A DNA stretch of 64,000 nt from NCBI GenBank assembly GCA_034620365.1, contig JAQGEQ010000277.1:1-64000 (forward strand). The letters are read 5' to 3'. The notes under the pieces were generated by a model. It did not search any database. It had not been told where the DNA came from and saw only the letters and a program-made list of their open reading frames with translations. The position numbers and the translations under genes are program-made. Origin of the DNA: Pegea sp. RAD2-039 (lineage: Eukaryota; Chordata; Thaliacea; Salpida; Salpidae). Of the stretch, positions 11,540 to 24,169 are shown in pieces. Positions within the stretch are counted from its first letter, which is position 1. The number at the start of each line of letters is the position of its first letter.

Positions 11540-11845
11540 TCTAAAAGGAGAGAGAATTTGATAAATGAAAACTACGATGGATTTGATGAAGCAAGAAGCG
11601 AGCTTCATAATATCAATCAAGAAGAAAAAAGTTGAAAAGTTCTTGTCCTTATTTTATCCAATAAACAAATAAATGCTGATGAACAGGACTTTGACATTTT
11701 AAGAAGAGGTAATAGAAAGATCACCCGACGGGCTTCACCAAGTGTTACAAGGGAGAATCCCGATGGCAACATCATGAGTAGAAAGAAAAAGAAGATAAAG
11801 ACATTCAAACAATCCATCAATATTTATCCATTATATTTATTTTGA
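11540..11845 (+). pseudogene. Unidentified basic protein remnant, left copy
   Basis: The plus strand reads RRENLINENYDGFDEARSEL, then HNINQEEKS, a TGA, then KVLVLILSNKQINADEQDF, DILRRGNRKITRRASPS and a Lys-rich end (SRKKKKIKTFKQS), stopping near 11,843. The mirror copy at 52,800-53,150 (minus) has the same reading frame and the same TGA (near 53,017), so the break predates the duplication. No family is recognised. The Arg/Lys-rich C-terminus would suit a nucleic-acid-binding or nuclear protein, but that is speculation. Confidence 0.4.
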
Positions 11846-11849
11846 AGAT

Positions 11850-13385
11850 CAGATTTTTCAGTGGGGCAGCAGCATCTGTTGATGAACTCTGTTAAAGTTT
11901 CAAATGTTAAGAAGAGGTGATAAATGCGAGATGTCACACTTTTTAGGTTTATGAAATCAAATTTAATTTCTAACATGAACAAACCGTTAGTTGCAGAAAA
12001 ACTATTCTCCTTCTATAAGTTTATACAAGTACTTGATTTAGTTGAAGAACTTTAAACATAATTTAAGAAGCATATTTAAAATGTTTTACTCAAATCCTTT
12101 AAATCTTTTTATGTTCTTTCAAACTCTTGAGATATCAGAATTTAATTTTCTGAAAAAAATATTTGACAAATTAAAAAAAGGTTGAGCAAGTGACAATAAA
12201 AAGAAAACAATATTGATATATGAAAAAAACAAATATGAAAATAAGCTAAATTATATAAGTGAAATATCTAGTATTTAGATTACCACTTTTAGTCATCATA
12301 AGATGTAAAAAACAGATAAAATCTAATATTTCTTTACCAACCAAGAATTTTCCCCTTACTCATATTTGTGTGGATTGCTTTGTTTAATGATTAAGAATTT
12401 TTAAGATTTTATGTAGCTTGGTACTAAAATAAAAAATATATTCAAGTAAAATTATTTTTTCAAAACATAATTGAACTAAAAGACAGTGGAGTACTTTTAT
12501 GGGCAGCAACATGATAAAGTTATTAACTAACAGTTTAACTTATAAACAGATAAAAAATTTTGGTAACCACAAAGTATTATCAATTATTAAAGTAAACTTG
12601 CAATAGTGCTTTTTGTAAAATTTGAGATAAATTTACTTATAGATGTATAAAGTAACATTAAACTTATACTTTATATTTATAAATATTTAGAAGAAGAAAA
12701 TTATGAAAAACAATATTAAAAATGCTTCACACAAAACAATTTAATTCAAATGATCATTGATGATTTTAAAATTTATTTTATTCTGCTGACAAGCCAGAAA
12801 TAAATTTATTTAAAATCATTTGAAGCTAAAATTGAAAAAGATTCATTTAATAAAACTTTCAATTCAATACTATTAGCAAGGTCACATATACTTTAGATTA
12901 ATATAAATTTAATTTTAAGATGATGAAACAATTGCCAATTGATAATATAATATTACACTGAAATCAAGTATTTTATATAAACTAAGAACTTAATTATTAG
13001 AATATAATTATTCTTCAAATAATAAATTATATGATAAAGAATTATATATATTAATTTTTCTATGTATGCTTCAAGCTTTTAACTCTTGTAATAAATAACA
13101 AATTTTGTATTTACTATTAGCTATAAACTTTTTATTCTCTTTTATTTAATATTAATTTATTTTAATTTAAACTTTAGCTGTTTAAGTAAGTTTTACGAAT
13201 AAAAAATAATTATCAAATTTGACTTTGAAGTTTAAATTATTTTCATCTAAGCTAATCTTGTAACTTGCTAAATAGAATATTTTTTTTAATTTTAATCATA
13301 TTTGAATAAGATTAGCTGAATTAATACTTAAATAAGATTTAACTACTATTAACAGCTTTACAAATTATGTTGATAGTATTGTGCT
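11850..13385. other. AT-rich non-coding part of inverted repeat 1
   Basis: No reliable gene is seen. The sequence is conserved in the right arm (51,075-52,790), including a block near 12,480-12,530 (GTGGAGTACTTTTATGGGCA). The conservation reflects recent duplication and does not itself indicate function. A possible open stretch near 12,000-12,180 is broken here, although its mirror at 52,467-52,664 (minus) is open for 65 codons. Confidence 0.5.
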
Positions 13386-13440
13386 CACCATTTCGCACCA
13401 AAATACATTGTAAGTTTAAATCTAGCTGTTTTGCTTAGCA
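13386..13440 (-). repeat. Short repeat shared by four inverted-repeat arms (copy 1)
   Basis: It contains CATTTCGCACC and AGTTTAAATCTAGCTGTTTT. The same two blocks in the same spacing occur near 20,347-20,405, 28,235-28,300 and 51,026-51,075, although inverted repeats 1 and 2 are otherwise different in these stretches. Identity unknown. Confidence 0.55.
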
Positions 13441-14895
13441 CAAGCTGGTCGCTGTTATCAAATTAGGAAGGTAAATGAGATGTCGCTTTAAGCGTATGAT
13501 TTATGAAGCCAAAAAACGTTTTTTTTGCTAGTTAATAGGACTGTACTTTCTCTTCCTAAATAGAAATCAGAAAAATAATCCTTATAAACTTTACAAAGAT
13601 CTTTGTAAAAGTTTGGGCAAGTATAGATCTATATTAACTCGATAAGAAGGTATGAATTATTCAATTGACTCCTTAATGATGTTAGTTAAACGAAGCTAAA
13701 TAGAATTAATGTCTTCGGACGAGTTGAAAGCAGCAATCCAGTCAACATCTGATAGAAACTTGTTAATGCCATCATAATTTCTACAGTAAAAATCCTTTTG
13801 TTTGAAGTTTTAACTTTCATAAAAAATGTTTGATGGAACTTGAACTCAATCATGTTGTGATTGCATGTCAAAGCAAAAGGTTCTTTTTGATAAACGTAGA
13901 TAATGTTCTTGGGTTTTGAAGTGATGAGAAGATCCAAATTATTACCACTAACTTGGGTCGGAAAATAACCTCCTGATATAGATTATTGGCATTGAGGAAG
14001 CTAACAAAGGCATGACTTAGAAAAGATGAAATAGTAATAACGCTATCCAAGCTAAACGATTTTCCAGTAAATTTTAAGTTTGAGTAATTCTAATCAAGTT
14101 TACTTAAATTAAAATCCCTAAAATATATAACCCAGGACACACAACACGCTTCAAACCCTGTCAATAAAGCCTTAACAGTAACCTCATCATTAGGTTTAGA
14201 GGGTGGTAGGTAGGTACATATAAAACGAGAAGATTTGGACTTTGAGTAATGATAGAAGAAAGCGAAATACTACAATCCTGGAAAAATAATGTCATCGATC
14301 TAAATTCTGAAGATCATGGATGCAAGCGATATTTTGAGAATTACGCAAACACCGCCACCTCTATCATACAGTCTGTCACAACGCAAAACATAAAAAAGAT
14401 TACTGTCGACTAGAAAAGAATCAGGATAAAACGGTTTCAACCAAGTTTCAGTAATAAAAACAAATTTGAAATCCTGAGAATGCAAAAGAGCTTTCAATTG
14501 AAAAATATTGTTAATAATCCACCGTGCGTTAAAGAACATACCTATTTGTGAAAGAGGGATTGTCTTTTTGATGCTTGTGAGATTTGATGATGGGCTTCTA
14601 TAGATTGATATCTTGACTATTAACAATTGTGTCCGGAGAAAGTTTGAAAAAAGAAGATGTGGGTCCAGTGGTTATTTGCCAATTCCGTTTTTTTTTTAAG
14701 CTTTGAAAATTCTCAAGGCCTATGGTAGACCCCAAACTTTGAATTTGAAATCAGTTGGTTGTTCCTTCTGATTTCGGTTATTCGCCGCTTTTGGAAGACA
14801 CTTATTTTCTAAGCGATCATCTTTACACAATTCACGTGAGACTCTAATGCACTCGAATATTTGTAAAGCCTTAGCTTATACAGCTTGGTAAGTAA
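13440..14895 (-). mobile_element. Non-LTR retrotransposon copy R2
   Basis: Minus-strand fragment truncated at both ends. It holds the end of ORF1 near 14,700-14,890, then the endonuclease start at about 14,626-14,300. That start reads GMFFNARWIINNIFQLKALL and TETWLKPFYPDSFLVD, with CDRLYDRGGGVCVI. Downstream endonuclease/linker pieces lie at 13,690-14,050 (FVSFLNANNLYQ, ALTCNHNMIEFKFHQTFF). Reverse transcriptase is absent; homology stops near 13,440. It lies in the 3' flank of Kelch copy B and is mirrored exactly by R5 in the other arm, so it was inserted before that duplication. Confidence 0.85.
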
Positions 14896-15284
14896 CTTTA
14901 AAGTTTCAGTAACAAAAAAAATTGTGTAATTGTGAGTACAAGCTGCATAAACTAATAAAGTATTTGACTTTTTTACTAGAATTGTAAAAACAGCTTTTTT
15001 TCAACGATTTTCTTGATATACGAGCTTGTCTATGATAGCGAAACCTATAATGTTTATATGGGAAAATTCTGATGTGCTGTTGAGCTCGTTTGATTTGAAG
15101 ATTAAAATAAATTTCCAAACAAAATTTTATACTTTGTAAATTATCAAACAACTAAAAAACATGAAAATATTCATGAAAGAAGATTTTGATTTTATTCTAA
15201 ATGTTTTTGAAAATAAACACGACCTCAAAAGCAACTTTATACTGAAAATAAGCTTCACAGTACTCTACTAGTAAAATTTATTTA

Positions 15285-18213
15285 TTAAAATGGGAAATTT
15301 ACACATATGTCAGGTACACAAGGTTGATAGGTGACTATGACTTGATCAATCCATTCATTCGTTCTTGCAACTTCTTCCCATTTATTTGTTACTTCATTAT
15401 AACATTCGACAATTTCTACATAATTATCTCCAGAAAAACCTCCTGAAACAATCAACAAGCTCATCACAATTATGTAAATTATTGTAAACATCATAAAAAT
15501 TTTATTAAAAAGTTTTTAAATTCCAAACATAAGAAAAATCTTACCGAAAACATAAATCTTCTTATTAAAGACAACAGCTTTTGGGTATCTTCTTGTATAT
15601 TTCATACTTTCTACGAAGTCCCAACTATCATTGAGAACATCGTATCTTTCAACAGTCATTAACTCTTCCTCATTCCAACCACCAATGGCGTAGATGTAGT
15701 TGCCAAGCGTGACTACAGCTTTAATAATTTTAGAATTAGTTATCATCGTAAGATCAAAAAATTCAGAAATCAAAAATCAACATGACGTCATCAATAAATA
15801 CCTGGTGCCCATCGAGCTGTCAACATTGATTTTGATAAACTCCATGTGTTGCTTAGTGGATCATATCTATCCACACAAGCAACTGAATCACCGAATTCCT
15901 CACCACCAACAACATACAACATCCGGTTTAAAACTGCACAACCGAAAAAGGAACGATCTTTATCTAAAGAAGTTCTTTCAGACCATTCATCAGTGATCAC
16001 GTCGTATCTGGAAATAACATAATAGTTTTTCAGCAAATGAACTTTTAATTGAAATGACTATCGATAACTCACCTCATCAATGTGTTTTCATAAGTTTTAA
16101 CAATATATATTTGATTATCTATTGCTTGTATAGTCGGGTCATAGAAAACCATGTTTGAACTTTTGCATTTCATCCACTCATTTGTAATTGGGTCGTATCT
16201 AGAAATAAGATGACGTCATATTTAGTCTGTAATGATGATTTTAATGGTTCAGACCTTTCCATGTCACCATTACCGCTTAACATATAAGTGAAACCGTTAA
16301 TTACAACAGATCCTAAAGTGTTTGAAAGACATATCTTCGGAAGTTTAAACCAAACATCCGTTTCAGATAAACAGAACTTCACACTTTCCATTAGTTTCTT
16401 ATCGGATCTATTACCTCGATCAATGACGTACATCACCTGTGACGTCATATGTCAGTCGTTGAAATCAAAACTATTTTATTGAATAAACATACCTGTGGAA
16501 CATCCAGTTGTCTCGGCTTACTTTCAATTGGGATGTAAGCTTTTAGGTCTTCGAGGACCTTGCTGAGATACTCATAACAAGTATCTCTAATTATCTCACA
16601 ATTTTCTAATTGCATAGAAATAAAATTTGGTTTTATCAAATGGCATCGTACCTAGAGAAATCACAATTTTATACTCACAAGTCTACAACTTTATAGTTTC
16701 TAGATACTTACGTTCTTAATTAATTTATTTAAGTAATTTTTTCTTGAAATTAAATCATATTTGATCCAATCTAAAAGGGCATTGAATATTTGGGATTCAC
16801 AAATCACATGAAGCTCATCCATAGAAATTAGTTTAGAAATTACAGAGTCTGGTTGTAATTTGAATTCTTCACTTTTTGAAATCTGGTAAATATCATGAGA
16901 TCAATCAAAAACTTATTTTTATTAAGTATGAAAAGAACAAGATCACTAAAAATAACCAAAAATAAGTAAAAATAAGAAAGAAACTATTTTAATAATTAAA
17001 AAGTTTGATGAAATAGAAAAAATTATTTCTGCTTAAACAGCTTTAGCCCAAAGAATAATTTTTCTCTATTTTCTTACTTCTAAAAAGTTTTTTCCAATAA
17101 ATTTTTCAAATGTAGTTGAAAGCTTCAAATATCCATAATTCTCAACAAACGTTGTCAATTCGAAGCAATTGGAAATTTCTATTTGACTTTCTAAAAAGCT
17201 GTAATTGATAAATCATAGTTAGAAACTATCAAAAGAAACTGATTGAATAAACTAGCTCACGTGCTAAAGCACTTCTCTAAACCATTTATTTGAAACATGG
17301 AATCTGTGATCATCAGTTCTTCAACATTTTCTACATTGATTAGTATTTCTTTTGTGTAAATGTATTCTAGAAGATTAGAGAATACATTTGGGTCTACCTT
17401 ATTTATGGTAACCTCTCCAGAACGTGCTTCTTTAAATTTACCTTAATAAATTCAAATAGTTTTTGGTTGATTTATTCAGTTATTTTACAACTGAAGTTGA
17501 ATCTTGAATCTAACTTACGACAGAACATAATTTCAAAATAAGGTGAAGCAGCAGCTAATACTCCTTTGTTACATTTGAAACTTCGTTCCAAACCTTCCAA
17601 TTTCACTTTGACGGTAACATCACAAATCTGAGAGGTTTCAGAAGAGTCATTTAGATTGAGTTGGTGACGATTAGTACAATCATCCACTTCTAAAGATTCA
17701 TCCCTGAAAAACCCAAAAACAAAATTAATTTTAGTATCAAAATCACAAAAAAGAAATTAGAAATAAAAACGAAATAAGAAAAAAATACATAAAAAGTAAA
17801 TAATTGAGTACACATATACTTCTTTCAGTTGTTAAAATGATAGATAGAGATAACAATAAAGTTCAATTACTGCTCATTAATTATTTAACAGTAAGATCAC
17901 TCTAAAACAGAAAAAAATATAATAAAACAAAGTTAAAGCTAACAAGACTTAAATTATTAATATCTTTCTAGATGAAACAAAATATTTTTTTAAATTATTT
18001 ATATAATTAGTGAATATAATTAAATTTATTTCGAAAACAATGATAGGTGAAGACACAAAATTGTACTAACCTTTTATCATCTGTAGGTGGCATAATTGAA
18101 TCTATAACAAATTTGCTACATGATCTGAGTACCATTTTGATCCAATTAATAATTTTAGAAACTTCACCATACATTGTAATGAAGTTATACAAAATCTTAT
18201 CAAGTAGAGACAT
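15285..18213 (-). CDS. BTB-BACK-Kelch protein, copy B, intact (11 exons)
   Basis: Joined exons (minus): 18213-18071, 17703-17519, 17441-17261, 17198-17078, 16882-16712, 16651-16493, 16436-16255, 16198-16073, 16007-15802, 15712-15545 and 15442-15285. They give 1,800 nt, 599 residues plus TAA, with no internal stop and every phase compatible. All introns follow GT...AG. Exons 2-3 encode the BTB fold (ICDVTVKV, then CNKGVLAAASPYFEIMF). Exons 4-6 encode BACK (ESQIFNALLDWIKYD). Exons 7-11 encode Kelch blades (YDPITNEW, YDVITDEW, LYVVGGEEFGDSV, YAIGGWNEEE, ECYNEVTNKW). In known families such proteins bring substrates to CUL3 ubiquitin ligases. The first exon is short and precedes the BTB. Introns 6, 7 and 9 each contain TGACGTCA. 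The intron 7 donor is a weak GTCTGA. It is divergent with copy C across a 12 kb gap. Confidence 0.9.
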
Positions 18214-19965
18214 AATTTTAAAATTCCTTTTTGAAACTTTTTGATAAACAAAACAATTAGTGAAAGGTTTTTAAACAATTAATTTTAACGAATCTGTCAA
18301 CATATTTAGAATTATATATAATTACTATTATAGAATATAATAAATATAGAATTCATATTTATATAAAGTTAAGACAGCAATTATAAAAAAACAAAAGTTT
18401 TAGAAAGAGATCTTTTATAAAAAAAACGATTATTTTAGTTTACATAAAGAAATTATTAGTAGATTTACAATTTACAACCATAAACATAATTTAAACTTAA
18501 AAACAAATATAAATTATTTTCTAAAACTAGTTCTCTTGTTGATGTAGTTAAAACTAATTTAATATTGACAGAATATCTCCAAAAGTATTTAAATAAAATT
18601 TACAGCATTCTTTAATAACTGATCAAGAGAAAATTTCTTAAAGCATATTTAGTCTAAGATTGAAGTCACACAAAAACCTTTTTATTTATTGATAGATAAT
18701 ACAATTAGTTGAAGAAATCTAAAACTTAATTGATACTAAATTGATGAAATAAATATATAACTCAATATGAATAAAATTCTATATGAAATAAATAATAAAA
18801 ATAAACTAAGAATTATACAACATTCAAGAAAACCTATTATCTTATAACATATATACTAATTAGAAATAAAAAAATTGTTATTTAATAATCTAAGTTAAAC
18901 CATTCAAATATTTTTATATTAATTACAAAAGTTATAGAAAATGATATTTTATAAGAAAATAGAAAATGAAAATCAAATACAAAGTTTAACTAAATTTAAT
19001 AACTATAAAGCAAAAGCTAAATATTGAAAGATTTTTTGAATAAAGAACTAATCATCTTGTGATGATTAATTTTATTCAAATATTAAGAAGTTATCTTTAA
19101 AAGTATTTATTGAATTGTAAAGCAGTTTTCTCTATGTGACAAAAAAATTTAAAATTAATGATTAAGTATACTAACAAATAAACATATGATAATAATATTA
19201 ATACATAAATCTAAAAAATGATACAAAAACAAAAATTAACAAAGAACACATAAATAATTTCTGATTTATATTCAAACGAGTTTAAAAAATATTAAATAAA
19301 ACACTCATTTTTTTTAAGAAAAATAAATATGATGTAATATGTCATAAGCTCAAAAGTAAAAAACATAGGTTTTATAAACAAATAAAAATCATCAAGAAAA
19401 ATCATCTGTCAAGCCATCTAAAACTTAAATGATTAATTTTAAAAAAAGTTAAAAATTAATTCAAAAATAAATTATTTTAAAAAATTAGGAAATCTCTGGT
19501 TGGACTTTATTTTATGTAAAGCTGCACTATGTAAAATATTGAACACTCAAAACCGTCCTAGAACCGATAGCAACAATATTCAACATAGATGGAACCGAAG
19601 AGCATTATTTTTTCGATTATAAGGTTAGAAAAATATTAGCCAAAATGTTTATATTTGAAAAATAAATCTAAATCGAAAAGTTCTCTAGTCACCAACAGAA
19701 GTATAAAATCTTTCTACTAAAATTATATCATGAGTTTTTTTAAACAAAATTAAACTGTTTAGGTAAAAAAGTGATCAGTTAAGAAATTATTAATATAAAC
19801 GAAGTTGTGAAATCTTTGGTGAGCAAATTTTAAGAACAATTAATTTTTGTAAATATTTTTATAATTATTCTAGAAAATATAAAGATTAGCATAACAACAG
19901 AATATCACATATATAAACTATGTTCATAGATTTAAAAAGTTTGTAGTCATTGCGACACTAAAAAA

Positions 19966-20157
19966 ATGGTTGATGAGGAATTAGCTTTAAGAACACAAAA
20001 TGAAAAAATGGCGTTTCATAAAAATCTTTCAGCCAAACTTATGAGCATTCCTAGGTGTTTTAGTGATAAAGAGAGAAAAAGAAAATAAGAAGAAGCAAAA
20101 TTGAACTTTTTAAATTTAAATAAAAAGTTTAAAGAATGTTTAACTGGAAGATTCTAA
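19966..20157 (+). CDS. Possible short basic peptide exon in the inverted-repeat core
   Basis: From ATG 19,966 the plus strand reads MVDEELALRTQNEKMAFHKN and on through LSAKLMSIPRCFSDKERKRK, with a TAA near 20,086. The frame of the following 70 bases also looks lysine-rich. The mirror copy (28,480-28,680, minus) keeps most of it but has changes in the same segment. It is not recognised. It may be an exon of a small gene or chance A-rich sequence. Confidence 0.25.
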
Positions 20158-20346
20158 AATAATTTGTGATAAAAAGTAGCTTGCCTATTATCTATTGTCA
20201 TTGGGCGATCGACTGGGTTTTAATTTATTGTTTTATTTTTGTTAAAATTTGTTGTAAAAAGTTTTGAAACTTCATTAATTATCTGTTTAGTATTTTCTGT
20301 TAGTTACAAATATAACCATAACCGTTCATACAAAGTTTATACTTGT

Positions 20347-20405
20347 GAAACAGCTAGATTTAAACTAACATTGTATTTTGTATATACTTTGTTTGGGCGA
20401 AATGG
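20347..20405 (+). repeat. Short repeat shared by four inverted-repeat arms (copy 2)
   Basis: Contains AACAGCTAGATTTAAACTAA and GGGCGAAATGGC, in the same order as the copy at 51,026-51,075 and as the reverse complements of the copies at 13,386 and 28,235. Confidence 0.55.
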
Positions 20406-21239
20406 CAAAGATCCTAATATTAACACAAGAATTTAAATAGTGACAGAGAATAAATTTTATGTAAATAACATTTATATTAGTCTTCAAATTTTATCAGAAT
20501 TATCAAATGTTTATATTAAAGAAAATGCAAAATAAGTTTATATGAACAAAATGAACACTTAAAATCAAAGTTGATTTTTTTTCTCATTCTTAAAACTAAT
20601 TAATTTTTAAATTAAAATAAGTTAATAGTTAATAAGAATATAAAAACCAAATAATATTAAACAAGCTATATGAAATTAAAATTAATTTAGTATTTTCTAC
20701 ATCCCCTAGAAATTAAAAAAATATATATACAAAATAACCCGCCAGGATAATTTATTTTAGTTAGTGAATGATTATATGTTAGTAATTTTCTTTCTCCAAA
20801 TTTACATTTAATAATTTTGCCTTCAATCAGAATATATTTTAATTGGTAATTAATAGTCATCATAAAATTATAGTCAATTTAATTCCAATTGCTTTAATCT
20901 TTATAATACTATTAAGTTTAGCTTTTCCAAAATAAATGTTTAAATATTTGGTGGAAATATAATGTAGAAAACATTTTAATTATTTGTAACATATTAACAA
21001 AATAAATACTTTAAAATCATTCCATATGATTTTAGATGAATAATAAGTGCTTAATAATAGTTAATTTATTATTAATATTAATTAATTTAGATGAATAATA
21101 ATGTGTTCTAACAAAGCTATAGATGATTTTCTATTTGAATAATTACATATAAATTATGATAGAATTACTTTTAGTAAGTGATTTGTATATTATATAAATA
21201 CTATAAAATGTGGTTGGTGACGGTAAATATCTTTTATAA

Positions 21240-22112
21240 AAGCTATGTTGGGTACACTAAACACTACCAAAACCTTATGATCGAGTATAAAGAAAAATCC
21301 TGATAAACCGACTTCATCAACACAAGTTTGCATCTCACCTTTAGTGATGTAAGCAAAAAATTGTACGATTTATTTGATAACAACCAGATGAAGTAAACGG
21401 GATTTTAATGGTTCTGTAGTAAATGTAGAACCATGGAAACAACAGCTCACTCATCTAATTCTAATCAAAACCTAATATCCGACATCAGCAAATCTGTATC
21501 TGTTGAATTAGCCATATTTAAATCAGAAATTAGCAAAGATGTTGCCAAGATTGATGAGAAAATTTCTAGTTTGTCTAAGTCAATGGACGAACTGGATGCC
21601 TCTTCAAAGAAACAAGCCACATGGGCCTCGGTGGTCGGTGGTCGGTGATCCCGGTTCCGACTAAAATGTTAACATGGTGCAGCTTCTTGCCAAGAATGTC
21701 ACCGACAAGCACAAAAAACTCACTTTAGACCGTGAGGACAGAGAAAACAATGTGATCATCTTTAATGTCTCTGAAATTGATAAAGATGATGACAGAAAGT
21801 TTTTTAATCAAATATGATCTCAAAGACTTGATTTTGTGGACGTTCTGAACGTATCAATGACTAGACTCGGAGCAAAATTCTCAGATCATCAAAGACCGTT
21901 GAAAGTGTCCTTTCAGAAAAATTGGAACAAACGCAAGTTTCATGCCAAGCTGTATAAGCTAAGGCTTGCAAAAAAGTCGAGCGCATTAGAATAGCACATG
22001 ATATGTGTGAAGATGATTGCTTAGAAAGTATGTGTCTTATAAAAGAAACGTACAACCGAAATCAGAAGGAACAACCAGCTGATTTCAAAAACAAAGTTCG
22101 AGGTCCACCATG
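21240..22112 (+). mobile_element. Non-LTR retrotransposon copy R3 (ORF1 only)
   Basis: The plus-strand ORF1 remnant begins in the segment before the zinc finger (21,290). Most of the PHD-like finger is deleted (about 21,330). The best open piece is 21,433-21,648 (METTAHSSNSNQNLISDIS, then SKSMDELDASSKKQATWASV), a helical/coiled-coil region. A small tandem duplication (GGTCGGTGGTCGGTG) near 21,635 breaks the frame. The rest is readable to KVRGPP near 22,112, where inverted-repeat homology to R4 ends. Mirrored by R4. Confidence 0.8.
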
Positions 22113-22150
22113 TTTATACAAAACTGAAGAATAATGATTAAGATTCAGAA

Positions 22151-23240
22151 ATGTATTTTATGAAAAGACAACGATGTCCGAAATATTGTTTTTCTTGGAG
22201 TAAATGTGAACAAATTACGACATACCAAAGACCTGTTGATTTTACATTAATTTATTATCCTTGCCAATCAACATCACGTAGTGATGCTAAAATAAGAACA
22301 ATTAAAAGGCATTATCGAGGAAATTGTGGTTATTGCAACCTTCCAGATTCTAGATCATGCTCACTTCCACAATTTGTAGATAAAGTTGTTCCAAGACAAA
22401 AGTATTATATTGAAACATAATAATAAAATACACTTTAAAATCAGATTGTCAGTGGAACAGCTAGTCTACTTGGAGTAAATGCAAAACAACATGTTCGATA
22501 TCCGAAGCTTACAGAACAAGAACTAAAAAGACCTTTGGGTCGAAAGGAAAATATTGCCCAGGACGTTCAAGAAAAAGTAAAATGTTTGAAAAGAAAATTG
22601 CATCTGCGCAACGCGGTCAGTATATAGGTAATATCCAGTAACATGGAGAAGTAGAAACCACAATAGATCAAGATCGATTTCAAAACCTGTCAAGTGTGGA
22701 GAGAATCCTTGCACTGGACCAACAAGTCAAAAAAAAAGATATTTATTGGGACAATGGAACAGTTTTGATAAGTGCTCACTTATTTGTGGATCTGGATCAC
22801 AAAGCATACAAAGAATATTACGAGAGATGCTAGCTGTGGTGGAGCCGCTTGTCTTAGTCCAACAACGCAAACAAAAAACTGCAACACACAGTGCTGTAAA
22901 GAAGTTTGTGTATTAAGTGAATGGGGAAGTTTTGGTGCTTGTTCAGCAAGTTGGGGTGAAGGAGTGAGGCTGAGGTCCCGAAATATAATTCGTTCATCAA
23001 AATGTGGAGAAAAACTTTGTAGTAGTGACAGAAAAGAAAGTATGCCATGTAACGAGAAATGTTGCCCAGTTGATTGTAGTTGGGGTGAATGGGGATTGTA
23101 TGACAGTTGCTCAGTTTTCTGTGGTGATGGAGTTCAAGTCTGTAGTAGAAGAAAGATGTAGGAATCAAAATTTGGAGGTAATCATTGATTAGGATCTAAG
23201 GATGATTATATTGACTGCTACAATCTATATCATAGATGTT
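22151..23240 (+). pseudogene. Thrombospondin type-1 repeat protein, degenerate copy B
   Basis: A Cys-rich exon at 22,151-22,400 (CPKYCFSWSKCEQITTYQ ... GNCGYCNLPDSRSC) ends near a GT. After an AAAATCAG acceptor at 22,442, the TSP1 repeats continue. The first Trp-rich motif has a TAG in place of the second Trp (22,462), and more stops occur near 22,640. The best stretch, 22,850-23,160, holds CVLSEWGSFGACSASWGEG and CCPVDCSWGEWGLYDSCS. Homology to the copy at 46,690-47,420 (inverted) is strong. The copy stops near 23,240. TSP1 domains are extracellular adhesion modules. Confidence 0.85.
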
Positions 23241-24165
23241 AATAAAATCATGTGAAGCCAAATTCCTTAAACTATCTCCATTATTATTATTTTTTATCCT
23301 TACTTAGAAGTGGGTGCAACTTTTATTGTACAATTTGATACTTTGCATAATTTATTTCTAAATGACTCCAACTTATTTAATATTGTTAAACAAACGCTGA
23401 ATTAATTTATATGAATTAACTTATATATATAAATAAATAAGATAAGCGGGAATTTTTAGATAATTTAATTAGTTGATCCTCTGATGGATAAGGAAATTCA
23501 CAAAAAAACTTTCATAAATTCCAGCTCAGTAGTGGGATGACTAGATTTATCTGCAGAAGTTTCATCACGTAATTCTTCATCATAATTATTCGCTTTTAAC
23601 CACAAATCAACTGTATTTATGGACATATCAGCATATGAGAGCTTCTAAGCTTGAATCTTATTTGTTACTTCTTCTTGCCTTTAACCTTTCTGATTAGTTC
23701 CTTAATTTGATCATATTTCACAGTACTTGGCAGAACTAATATTAGAAATATTGTTTATCCAACATCAACAGTTTTGTTTAGCTTAGAGAGATAAAATCTA
23801 TTAGAAAACTACAACGAATAGCTTATAACTAACAGTTTGTGTTTAAATTAACTCTATTTATTTTTTTTCACGTTAAAAGAAATCTCTAAAAAGTTTTGTA
23901 GACTACAAATTTCTTTGTTCTATTTATATAAATCATATAGAAACATTTTTGTGAAAACTAAATATTCCTTACAAAACGCTTAAATGAATTTTCGAAAATG
24001 TTTTTCTAGTTGTTGACATAAATTTTTATTGTCTATCTTCCTATAAAGACCTTCAGTTCCAAGGTTCCATGTTTTTCTATCAATTTTTTCAAATAGTACG
24101 TACGTCCAATTCTTGAATACAATATTAGTTGATGGATGTCATACCAAGTAAGTAAATATAATGTT
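23241..24165. other. AT-rich spacer of inverted repeat 2, no gene seen
   Basis: I find no convincing reading frame, tRNA-like fold or repeat. A weak coding-like patch near 23,470-23,720 is broken by stops in all frames. Confidence 0.5.
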
Positions 24166-24169
24166 ATAA

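Larger units (their letters stand above)
11500..17076 (+). repeat. Inverted repeat 1, left arm
   Basis: The arm begins with TTTTTGAAAAAGGTCCAATA at 11,496 and matches the reverse complement of 47,425-53,280. Landmarks match in order: the coding remnant at 11,540 against 53,100; the block with GACAAGCCAGAAAT near 12,790 against 51,840; retroelement R2 against R5; and Kelch exons 11 to 5 of copy B against copy E. The arms look very similar, closer than copies B and C are to each other. The inner end falls in Kelch intron 4 near 17,075. The right arm contains one extra SINE. Confidence 0.9.
18214..21240. other. Non-coding upstream region of Kelch B, mirrored upstream of Kelch C
   Basis: About 3 kb without a convincing gene. 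The block at 19,490-19,740 (GGTTGGACTTTATTTTATG, AACCGTCCTAGAACCGATAG, GTTCTCTAGTCACCAACAG) and the one at 19,965-20,060 (TTGATGAGGAATTAGC, GAGCATTCCTAGGTGTTTT) are retained better than their surroundings in the mirror arm. They could be promoter or enhancer sequence, or a small lost exon. The stretch at 19,965-20,150 reads MVDEELALRTQNEKMAFHK and on to SIPRCFSDKERKRK, a possible short exon on the plus strand. Confidence 0.45.
15110..22112 (+). repeat. Inverted repeat 2, left arm
   Basis: This ~7 kb segment is the reverse complement, with visible divergence, of about 26,226-33,420. It includes Kelch gene B and its 3' flank, ~3 kb of non-coding DNA upstream of the gene, and retroelement ORF1 fragment R3. 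Clear anchors are the block at 19,500-19,740 against 28,790-29,010, the CATCCCCTAGA block at 20,700 against 27,930, and the ACTACCAAAACCTTATGATC block at 21,263 against 27,137. The spacer between arms is about 4.1 kb. Confidence 0.9.
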
